A DNA stretch of 7,579 bases. Origin: JAFDVN01 sp035758545. GTDB taxonomy: Bacteria; Acidobacteriota; Holophagae; Holophagales; Holophagaceae. Numbering within the stretch: the stretch's first letter is position 1; the number at the start of each line of letters is the position of its first letter. Both the position numbers and the translations under genes were made by a program. This document shows positions 1 to 6,577 of the stretch, piece after piece. The notes below the pieces were generated by a model. That model made no database searches and was not told the origin of the DNA. It saw only the letters and a program-made list of their open reading frames with translations. Location of the stretch: assembly GCA_035758545.1 (NCBI GenBank), contig DASTWQ010000128.1, positions 1 through 7,579 of the forward strand, in the 5' to 3' direction.

Positions 1-236
1 AGGGGGTGCATGACCTCGTGGCCCCGCATGCGGCGGAAGCGGGCCACGATGTCGCCCAGGGTGTAGTTGCGGACGTGGCCCATGTGGATGCGCCCGGAGG
101 GGTAGGGCAGCATCACCAGCATGTAGAAGGTCTTCACGTCCGCGGGCAGCTCGGCCGAGGGCCGGGCGCGGAAGGCGCCCGCCTCCATCCAGCGGCGCTG
201 GATCGAGGGTTCCTGGCTGAGGGGCTCGAAGGGCAT
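1..236 (-). CDS. leuS: Leucyl-tRNA synthetase, N-terminal fragment
   Basis: Class I aminoacyl-tRNA synthetase that charges tRNA-Leu with leucine in the cytoplasm. Only the first 78 codons are in the window; the rest lies beyond base 1. The visible protein begins MPFEPLSQEPSIQRRW and contains YPSGRIHMGHVRNYT at about residues 45-59. HMGH at residues 51-54 is the class I HIGH signature that binds ATP, and the surrounding PYPSG...GHVRNYT wording is characteristic of bacterial LeuS rather than IleRS or ValRS. The ATG at 234-236 was chosen because the protein from there has the usual short LeuS N-terminus (an initial helix ending in W, then the HIGH region) and because a GGAG ribosome binding site (243-246, minus strand) lies 6-7 bases upstream. 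It is transcribed divergently from the lipoprotein gene. No truncation other than the window edge is seen. Confidence 0.95.
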   Translation of the reverse strand, partial: MPFEPLSQEPSIQRRWMEAGAFRARPSAELPADVKTFYMLVMLPYPSGRIHMGHVRNYTLGDIVARFRRMRGHEVMHP

Positions 237-446
237 CGGGGACTCCGTAGCCCTCCAGCTTATCGGCCGCCTGGGCTCCTGAGGCCCCGGGAGGTCGCCG
301 CGCGTCCCTCGGCATGCCAAGGGCCGACGGACGGAGGGGCCAAGAATTCACGAAACTTAACATGAAAAAGTCGGCCTTCAAATTATCTTGAGGCGGTTAA
401 TCCACACCCGCGATCCGCCAATCGGATCCCTTCCCGAGGCCCTCCC
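237..446. other. Divergent intergenic region leuS / lipoprotein
   Basis: This spacer of about 210 bases separates the divergent leuS and lipoprotein genes. The part near 343-402 is AT-rich and probably holds promoters for both directions. For the plus strand, AATTATCTT at 381-389 repeats the sequence around the -10 box of the peptide gene at 6169-6177, but no well-spaced -35 partner is evident: the nearest, TTAACA at 357-362, is 20 bases away. An open frame crosses the start of the region, but it is only the antisense of leuS. Confidence 0.4.
354..381 (-). promoter_or_regulatory. Candidate leuS promoter
   Basis: Reading the minus strand, TTGAAG (376-381) and TAAGTT (354-359) are separated by 16 bases in the only AT-rich part of this intergenic region. 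The -35 box is a fair match to sigma-70 consensus, the -10 box a poor one. It would give a leader of roughly 110 bases for leuS, in which no T-box or other known riboswitch was recognised. Weak call from position and composition. Confidence 0.3.
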
Positions 447-2171
447 ATGCCCCAGCTCCGCCGATCGATCCCGCCCTCCGCCCTGCTCCTGCTCCCGGCC
501 CTGTCCCTGCTGCTCGCCTGCGGCGGCGGCCAGGGCAGCTCCACCGCCGTCGCTGCGGGGACGCCGGCCCCGGCTCCCGCCCCCCGGCCCGCCGACCGCG
601 AGCCCTTCTGGGCCACGGACACCCCGATCCGCCCCGAGGTCGCCTCCCTCTTCGGCGCGGCCCGCCGGCCCGCGCCGGTGGTGGCCCTCTCCGCCGCCCA
701 AGCGGCGGAGGTCGCCGAGGCCCCCACGCCGGCTCCCGCATCCGCCGACCCCCGGCCCGCGGTGCAGACCCTGGCGGGCCAGCTCCGCATCGTCGTGGGG
801 CTGCGCAGTGTCAGCTACCACCAGGACAGCACCACGACCCTCCTGCCCCTGCACCTCTCAAGCCTGCCGATCCAGGCCCTGGTCCCCAACAGCAGCGGCG
901 GCTACGACCTCCTCACGGGGGAGGGCCATGACGACGGCACCTTCAGCATCTCCGGCGTGCCCGAGGGCTACTACTGGCTGCGCTTCGGCTCCACCTACGT
1001 CTGGACCAGCGCCAGCTACGTGGACTGGAGCACCGACCAGTTCGGCCGCTCGGACGCCGCCTACGCCGGCACCTCGCCCACGGCCCTGTCCTTCTCGCTG
1101 ACGGACCTCGCTCCCTGGCAGGGCACCGACGAGCTGGTCTACGACGCCCCCAACGAGGGCACCGCCTTCAGCCTGCCCCTCGGCTCCGCGGACATCACGA
1201 ACGCGCCCTCCGTCGGCGCGACGGCGCTGGCGGGCTTCTCCCTGAACCTCGCCGGGAACGACCTCTTCTTCCCGCTGCCGGACGCCACCAAGGGCGACCA
1301 GGTCTACCTCGACCAGCTCACCACGAGGACCGCCAGCGGCGAGGCCTACCGGGCCCTGGCGCGCACCTACGTCGCGCCGGCCTTCACCATGACCGACGGG
1401 ACCGCCTCCAACCTCTCCGGCGGCTTCCTGGACGTCCCCCAGGCCGCGGCCCTCCGCCTCAACTGGCACCGCTCCGCCTTCCAGGCCTTCGCCCCCGGGG
1501 TCCACCCCTCCGCGGCGGTGGCCGGCAGCTACCTGTTCACCTACGCCTACCCGCTGCCCTCCACCTACGGCCTGCCCTTCAACGCCTTCCAGCTCCTGGA
1601 CTACACCAGCGCGGGCACCGGCGACGTGGACCTGGGGGACCTGCCCTACGGCAATCCCTTCCCCGCCGCCTGGAGCGTCGCGGTGGAGAGCTACCAGGGC
1701 TTCACCCTCTCCTACCTGGCGCCGGGCGCCACGACCCCGGTGACCCTCACCCGCTACGCCTACCAGGCGAGCACCAGCCTCCCCACCGCCGCGGCGCCCG
1801 TGACGCCCCTGCTCGGCCCCATCCAGGCGCCAAAGATCAACGGGAAGGACCTCTTCGCGAACCAGGTCTCCGTGGGCACCACGCCCACCTTGAGCTGGGG
1901 CGCCCCGGCCCTCGGGCCGGTCTCGGGCTACGTGGTCACCTGCTACCAGCTGTCCGCCTCCGGCACCGCCTCCACCCTGCAGAACGTGGCCCGGTTCCGC
2001 ACCCGGACCACCTCCATCAAGCTGCCCAGCGGCGTCCTCAACCCCGGGAGCACCTACGTCTTCACCGTGGCAGCCATCCGGGCCAACGGTGTGGACCTCG
2101 CCAGCACCCCCTTCAGGACGGCGCTGCCCTACGCCTTCGTCACCTCCATGAGCGGCATCGTCGCGCCCTGA
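447..2171 (+). CDS. Secreted lipoprotein with C-terminal fibronectin-III-like domain, function unknown
   Basis: I do not recognise a named family. The 574-residue product starts with a lipoprotein signal: basic MPQLRR, a hydrophobic Leu/Ala stretch and the lipobox LLAC with Cys25, followed by Gly-rich GGGQGSS. It should therefore be exported, lipidated on Cys25 and membrane anchored. Residues 36-100 are a Pro/Ala-rich flexible linker. Residues about 110-175 (from LAGQLRIVVGL to GVPEGYYWLRFG) look like a beta-sandwich of the carboxypeptidase-regulatory type. The middle is rich in Tyr, Ser, Thr and Gly, as in extracellular beta proteins. From about residue 475, PTLSWGAP...SGYVVTCYQL...STYVFTVAAIRANG follows the pattern of a fibronectin type III repeat. 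No catalytic motif was found. The ATG at 447 has GAGG at 436-439 as a modest ribosome binding site and gives an intact signal peptide at the very N-terminus. It appears monocistronic, ending in a hairpin shared with convergent yacG. Confidence 0.8.
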   Translation: MPQLRRSIPPSALLLLPALSLLLACGGGQGSSTAVAAGTPAPAPAPRPADREPFWATDTPIRPEVASLFGAARRPAPVVALSAAQAAEVAEAPTPAPASADPRPAVQTLAGQLRIVVGLRSVSYHQDSTTTLLPLHLSSLPIQALVPNSSGGYDLLTGEGHDDGTFSISGVPEGYYWLRFGSTYVWTSASYVDWSTDQFGRSDAAYAGTSPTALSFSLTDLAPWQGTDELVYDAPNEGTAFSLPLGSADITNAPSVGATALAGFSLNLAGNDLFFPLPDATKGDQVYLDQLTTRTASGEAYRALARTYVAPAFTMTDGTASNLSGGFLDVPQAAALRLNWHRSAFQAFAPGVHPSAAVAGSYLFTYAYPLPSTYGLPFNAFQLLDYTSAGTGDVDLGDLPYGNPFPAAWSVAVESYQGFTLSYLAPGATTPVTLTRYAYQASTSLPTAAAPVTPLLGPIQAPKINGKDLFANQVSVGTTPTLSWGAPALGPVSGYVVTCYQLSASGTASTLQNVARFRTRTTSIKLPSGVLNPGSTYVFTVAAIRANGVDLASTPFRTALPYAFVTSMSGIVAP

Positions 2172-2186
2172 GGAGACTCACCCCAC

Positions 2187-2218
2187 CGGAAGCCGGGGCC
2201 CTGGGGCCCCGGCTTCCG
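2187..2218. terminator. Bidirectional hairpin between convergent genes
   Basis: A perfect 14-bp inverted repeat (arms 2187-2200 and 2205-2218, loop 2201-2204) sits 16 bases after the lipoprotein stop and 4 bases from the yacG stop. It has no U-tract on either strand, so it is not a textbook intrinsic terminator. Placement exactly between two convergent stops suggests it ends or protects both transcripts. Confidence 0.65.
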
Positions 2219-2221
2219 CGT

Positions 2222-2431
2222 TCAGGCGGGATCCTCCTCGGACCCCGGCTCGGAGTCGTCCTCGCTCCAGCCCTCGCCCTGCTCCTCCTCGGGCTTGAGG
2301 GGCACCCGGTAGGCCTCGCTGGACCAGGCGCCCAGATCCCGGGTCTTGCAGCGCTCGGAGCAGAAGGGTTTCCAGGGATTCCCCGCCCAGCTCGTGGGCT
2401 TCCGGCAGAGGGGGCAGGGCCGTGTCGTCAT
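2222..2431 (-). CDS. yacG: YacG family zinc-binding protein (DNA gyrase inhibitor homologue)
   Basis: A 69-residue protein with a four-cysteine zinc site: CPLC at residues 6-9 and CSERC at 24-28, so the ligands are Cys6, Cys9, Cys24 and Cys28. The stretch NPWKPFCSERCKTRDLGAW followed by SSEAYRVP is the family signature of YacG, whose E. coli member binds GyrB and inhibits gyrase. The gyrase role is known for E. coli and only inferred here. The C-terminal tail (about residues 46-69) is very acidic and probably disordered, as is usual for the family. The ATG at 2429-2431 gives the expected start just before the first zinc knuckle. It has no Shine-Dalgarno sequence; instead a TATGCT box (2438-2443, minus strand) ends 6 bases before the ATG, so the message may be leaderless. 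It is divergent from dnaK and convergent with the lipoprotein gene. E. coli yacG is near coaE; that context is not seen here. Confidence 0.9.
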   Translation of the reverse strand: MTTRPCPLCRKPTSWAGNPWKPFCSERCKTRDLGAWSSEAYRVPLKPEEEQGEGWSEDDSEPGSEEDPA

Positions 2432-2437
2432 GGGGCC

Positions 2438-2443
2438 AGCATA
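2438..2443 (-). promoter_or_regulatory. Candidate -10 box for a leaderless yacG transcript
   Basis: TATGCT on the minus strand matches four of six sigma-70 -10 positions and is followed by six bases and then the yacG ATG. This places transcription start at or next to the start codon. The -35 region is poor. The call rests on spacing and on the absence of a ribosome binding site. Confidence 0.35.
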
Positions 2444-2491
2444 GCCTCAATGCCTAACGAAGAAAATATGAGTGCGGGCCAGAAGATCCTA

Positions 2492-2519
2492 TTGACAGTC
2501 CGCCCCAGGCCCCTATCCT
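2492..2519 (+). promoter_or_regulatory. dnaK promoter
   Basis: A consensus -35 TTGACA (2492-2497) and a -10 TATCCT (2514-2519) are separated by 16 bases, predicting a start near 2526 and a leader of about 35 bases. This fits a housekeeping sigma-70 promoter. The CCCCTAT overlapping the -10 slightly resembles the heat-shock sigma-32 element, but the match is too loose to claim it. No CIRCE element and no HspR inverted repeat (CTTGAGT-N7-ACTCAAG) was found around it. Confidence 0.7.
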
Positions 2520-2532
2520 GAATCCTGCGGGC

Positions 2533-2556
2533 GCCTCCGGGCGTCCCCCCGGAGGC
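2533..2556 (+). promoter_or_regulatory. Hairpin sequestering the dnaK ribosome binding site
   Basis: In the short dnaK leader, GCCTCCGGG (2533-2541) is perfectly complementary to CCCGGAGGC (2548-2556), leaving a 6-base loop. The 3' arm contains the whole Shine-Dalgarno sequence GGAGG (2551-2555), five bases before the ATG. When folded, the ribosome binding site would be masked, which is the geometry of an RNA thermometer or other translational switch. The 9-bp stem is almost all G-C, so simple thermal melting at mesophilic temperatures is doubtful. The structure is plainly visible; the regulatory role is inferred. Confidence 0.55.
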
Positions 2557-2560
2557 AGAC

Positions 2561-4447
<1,887 letters not shown>

Positions 4448-4459
4448 GACCGTTCTGAG

Positions 4460-4488
4460 GGGGAGCCGCGCCGCGGCTCCCCTTTTTT
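4460..4488 (+). terminator. Intrinsic terminator of dnaK
   Basis: A 10-bp stem (GGGGAGCCGC at 4460-4469 pairing with 4473-4482, 3-base loop) is followed directly by six T residues (4483-4488). It begins 12 bases after the dnaK stop. This is a textbook Rho-independent terminator and implies that dnaJ is largely transcribed from its own promoter. Confidence 0.93.
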
Positions 4489-4526
4489 GCCTCCGCGGGA
4501 TCTGAGCGGAACCCGCGCAAATTCGC

Positions 4527-4532
4527 TACAGT
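4527..4532 (+). promoter_or_regulatory. Candidate -10 box for a leaderless dnaJ transcript
   Basis: TACAGT matches four of six positions of the sigma-70 -10 box and ends six bases before the dnaJ ATG, the same geometry as TATGCT before yacG. The sequence between the dnaK terminator and the ATG has no Shine-Dalgarno motif. The -35 region (GAGCGG or CTGAGC near 4502-4509) is weak, so the call is tentative. Confidence 0.35.
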
Positions 4533-4538
4533 GATGCG

Positions 4539-5615
4539 ATGTCCCATCCGGACTACTACAAGATCCTGGGCGTGCCCCGCGGGGCCTCCGATGAGGAGGT
4601 CAAGAAGGCGTACCGCAAGCTGGCCCGGAAGTACCATCCGGACCTGAACCCCGGGAACGCCGAGGCCGAGGCCAAGTTCAAGGAGCTGACCACCGCGAAC
4701 GAGGTCCTGTCCGATCCCGAGAAGCGGAAGAACTACGACCAGTTCGGGGATCCCAACGGCCCGCCCCAGATGGCCCCGGGGCCCGGCTTCGGCGGATCCG
4801 GCCCGGGCATGGGCGGCTTCGACTTCGGGGACCTGTTCGGGACCTTCATGGGCGGCGGCCGCCCGGAGGCCCACGGCCCCCGCCGGGGCGAGGACCTGCT
4901 GCGGCGGGTGCAGCTCAGCTTCCAGGACGCCTTCAAGGGCACCCGCCTCACCCTCACCGTGAACCGCACGGAGCCCTGCCTGGCCTGCCGCGGGAGCGGC
5001 GAGGCGGCGGGCCGGGCCACCACCTGCGCCGCCTGCGGCGGCAAGGGCAAGATCCAGGGCGGCGTCTTCTCCATGGGCCGGGTCTGCGGCGCCTGCCACG
5101 GCAAGGGCACCATCGCGCCGCCCTGCCCGGAGTGCAAGGGCCAGGGCCGCCATCCCAAGTCCGAGACCGTCACCGTGGCCATCCCGCCGGGGGTGGAGGA
5201 CGGCCAGCGGCTCCGCGTCGCCGGCAAGGGCGAGGCCGGCCGGCGCGGCGGCGGCCCCGGTGACCTCTATCTGGAGATCGCGGTGCAGGGGGATCCCCGC
5301 TTCGAGCGCAAGGGCCCGAACCTCTACGTGAAGCTGCCCATCTCCTTCACCGAGGCCGCCCTGGGCGCCAAGGTCGACGTGCCCACCCCCGAGGGGAAGG
5401 CCACCCTGAAGGTGCCGCCCGGCGTGCAGGGAGGCCAGAAGCTCCGCCTCAAGGGCCACGGCATGCCCCTCGGCAAGGGCGAGGCCCGGGGCGACCTCTT
5501 CGCGGAGGTCTCCGTCGTCACCCCCCAGGTCCAGGACGAGCGCACCAAGGAGCTGCTCCGGGAGCTCGGGGAGCTGAACGACGCGGCGCTCCGCGCGGAG
5601 CGGGAGGCGATCTAG
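4539..5615 (+). CDS. dnaJ: Chaperone protein DnaJ (class A Hsp40)
   Basis: Co-chaperone that delivers unfolded clients to DnaK and stimulates its ATPase. The 358-residue protein has all class A parts. The J domain (about 1-70) begins DYYKILGVPRGAS and carries the essential HPD tripeptide at residues 33-35. A Gly/Phe/Met-rich linker follows (about 74-108). The zinc-binding region has four complete CxxCxGxG repeats: CLACRGSG (147), CAACGGKG (163), CGACHGKG (183) and CPECKGQG (196). Two C-terminal beta domains then run from about 205 to 335. Length is slightly below the 370-380 usual for DnaJ. The ATG at 4539 gives the canonical N-terminus; no ribosome binding site precedes it, so initiation may be leaderless. 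CbpA is excluded because it lacks the zinc region. It lies 91 bases downstream of dnaK across a terminator, and 111 bases upstream of hspR with no clear terminator between, so dnaJ-hspR cotranscription is likely. Confidence 0.96.
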   Translation: MSHPDYYKILGVPRGASDEEVKKAYRKLARKYHPDLNPGNAEAEAKFKELTTANEVLSDPEKRKNYDQFGDPNGPPQMAPGPGFGGSGPGMGGFDFGDLFGTFMGGGRPEAHGPRRGEDLLRRVQLSFQDAFKGTRLTLTVNRTEPCLACRGSGEAAGRATTCAACGGKGKIQGGVFSMGRVCGACHGKGTIAPPCPECKGQGRHPKSETVTVAIPPGVEDGQRLRVAGKGEAGRRGGGPGDLYLEIAVQGDPRFERKGPNLYVKLPISFTEAALGAKVDVPTPEGKATLKVPPGVQGGQKLRLKGHGMPLGKGEARGDLFAEVSVVTPQVQDERTKELLRELGELNDAALRAEREAI

Positions 5616-5630
5616 TGGCTTTGGACTCTG

Positions 5631-5711
5631 GGCTCTTGGCTCTTGCAGACGCCGGCACACCCGGGCGTCCGACCGGGTCTGGCGAAAGCCGAAGGCCGAA
5701 GGCCGAAAGCC
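5631..5711 (+). repeat. Intergenic heptamer repeats between dnaJ and hspR
   Basis: Two direct-repeat blocks fill this gap. GGCTCTT occurs twice in tandem at 5631-5644, inside a wider CT/TTGG-rich run. Four tandem 7-base units (GAAAGCC, GAAGGCC, GAAGGCC, GAAAGCC) occupy 5684-5711, immediately before the hspR ribosome binding site. Between them, ACCCGG (5659-5664) and CCGGGT (5673-5678) form a 6-bp inverted repeat with an 8-base loop. The heptamer block resembles simple repeats scattered between genes in some GC-rich genomes; function is unknown. Confidence 0.75.
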
Positions 5712-5726
5712 TGTCCGGAGGACACC

Positions 5727-6101
5727 ATGGCTAAGGACCGCCGCATGGGCGCCTACATGATCGGCGTGGTGAGCACGCGCTACGGGGTGCATCCCCAGAC
5801 GCTCCGGCTCTACGAGCGGGAGGGCCTGCTGAAGCCCAGCCGCACCGAGGGCAAGACCCGCCTCTATAGCGACGAGGACCTGGAGCGTCTGGAGTTCATC
5901 CTCAACCTCACCCGGGACCTGGGCGTGAACCTGGCGGGCGTCGAAGTCGTCCTGAACCTCCGGGAGCGCCTGGGCCAGCTCCAGGACGAGATGGAGCGGC
6001 TCATGGCCGTGCTCGAGTCCGCCGGCCTCGGGGATCAGGCCGCCCCCAGCCGGGGCCTCGTGAAGCTCACGCCCCAGGGGCTGCGGAAACGGGAGCCATG
6101 A
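5727..6101 (+). CDS. hspR: HspR-like MerR-family heat-shock repressor
   Basis: DNA-binding regulator of the MerR family, 124 residues. The N-terminal winged helix-turn-helix contains VHPQTLRLYEREGLLKPSRT (residues 21-40), then RLYSDEDLERLEFI and LTRDLGVNLAGVEVVLNL (61-78). VHPQTLR-YE and GVNLAGV are hallmarks of HspR, the repressor of dnaK operons in actinobacteria and of chaperone genes in some proteobacteria. Residues 73-97 form a probable coiled coil for dimerisation. There are no cysteines, so a metal- or redox-sensing MerR member is unlikely; HspR is thought to use DnaK as co-repressor. The start at 5727 was preferred over an upstream in-frame ATG at 5643 because GGAGG (5717-5721) is ideally placed, the 28 extra residues would be encoded by the heptamer repeats, and the protein then begins as expected. 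Its place after dnaK and dnaJ supports the call. No CTTGAGT-N7-ACTCAAG operator was seen. Confidence 0.88.
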   Translation: MAKDRRMGAYMIGVVSTRYGVHPQTLRLYEREGLLKPSRTEGKTRLYSDEDLERLEFILNLTRDLGVNLAGVEVVLNLRERLGQLQDEMERLMAVLESAGLGDQAAPSRGLVKLTPQGLRKREP

Positions 6102-6147
6102 GCCAATCTCAAGACAGCAGCTCGCCGGTGGTAAGAAAAAAAATGTA

Positions 6148-6176
6148 TTGATTATCAAAGTCGATCTGAATTATCT
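6148..6176 (+). promoter_or_regulatory. Promoter of the RiPP precursor gene with overlapping palindrome
   Basis: TTGATT (6148-6153) and TTATCT (6171-6176), spaced by 17 bases, form a plausible sigma-70 promoter within the AT-rich stretch 6131-6178, the most AT-rich part of the window. The perfect palindrome TTGATTATCAA (6148-6158) covers the -35 box and could be a repressor or activator site. Predicted transcription starts near 6183, about 30 bases before the peptide ATG. Confidence 0.55.
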
Positions 6177-6212
6177 TCCTCGCATTCCGGTATTCCCGGA
6201 CGAGGAGCCACC

Positions 6213-6386
6213 ATGACGCAGAAGCGTCTTCAGAAGTTGAAGCTGGACCGAGAGACCCTCTCAGAACTCACCGAACCCCAGCTGGCCGAGATCCAGGGCG
6301 GCCGGCTCGGGGAGCAGTTCAGCAACGGACCCATCAACTTTTGCTACACCATCTGGACGTGCGCGCGCGGAGGCTGCCAGGGGTGA
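6213..6386 (+). CDS. Class I lanthipeptide-like RiPP precursor peptide
   Basis: A 57-residue gene. GAGGAG (6202-6207) lies five bases before the ATG, an excellent ribosome binding site. Residues 1-30 look like a RiPP leader: MTQKRLQKLKLDRETLSEL, then TEPQLAEIQGG. The pattern K-L-x-L-[ND]-[KR]-E-T-L...LT..[EQ]L..[VI].GG is that of leaders of class I lanthipeptides and related peptides in Bacteroidetes, myxobacteria and acidobacteria. Gly29-Gly30 is the likely site for a C39-type peptidase/exporter. The core would be residues 31-57, beginning RLGEQFSNGPINF and ending CYTIWTCARGGCQG, with Ser37, Thr46, Thr49 and Cys44, Cys50, Cys55. Three hydroxyl residues and three cysteines allow three (methyl)lanthionine rings, but ring formation is inferred. 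No dehydratase, cyclase, radical enzyme or transporter is in the window, so it may be served by enzymes elsewhere. It stands alone between hspR and a sigma factor gene, with its own promoter and a following hairpin. An unmodified bacteriocin is the main alternative. Confidence 0.8.
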   Translation: MTQKRLQKLKLDRETLSELTEPQLAEIQGGRLGEQFSNGPINFCYTIWTCARGGCQG

Positions 6387-6438
6387 GCACCCTTGTCGGC
6401 CGGGCGTGGATATACCCGCACCTGGTTTGAGGTTCCAA

Positions 6439-6466
6439 GGGACCTGCTCTGCAGCGGGTCCCCTTT
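6439..6466 (+). terminator. Terminator-like hairpin after the RiPP precursor
   Basis: A 10-bp stem with one G-U pair (6439-6448 with 6453-6462, 4-base loop) is followed by CTTT (6463-6466). It lies 52 bases after the peptide stop. The T-run is short, so termination may be partial, but no other terminator candidate lies before the sigma factor gene. Confidence 0.5.
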
Positions 6467-6577
6467 CATGCAAGGACACGCTCGACGATCGGGCCGTCCG
6501 CGCCATCGTGGCCGGCATGAGGCCTCCGCCAGACCCCTCTGGATGGCGTACTCGTTCCAGCGGTTCGCGACCCTGGG

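Noticed and set aside
388..1101. Plus-strand open frame overlapping the lipoprotein gene in another frame
   Set aside because: Pro/Arg/Ser-rich translation typical of a wrong frame in GC-rich DNA, whereas the lipoprotein frame has a clean signal peptide and lipobox.
2470..2475. GAGTGC upstream of dnaK as part of a CIRCE operator
   Set aside because: Only a six-base half-site; the partner TTAGCACTC with a 9-base spacer is absent.
5684..5711. CRISPR-like array
   Set aside because: Units are 7 bases in direct tandem without spacers, so this is a simple repeat.
5643..5726. N-terminal extension of the HspR-like protein from ATG 5643
   Set aside because: The extension would be encoded by the heptamer repeats and lacks a ribosome binding site; ATG 5727 has GGAGG at ideal spacing.
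6107..6113. TCTCAAG after hspR as a HAIR half-site
   Set aside because: No matching CTTGAGT arm seven bases away, and it lies downstream of the gene.
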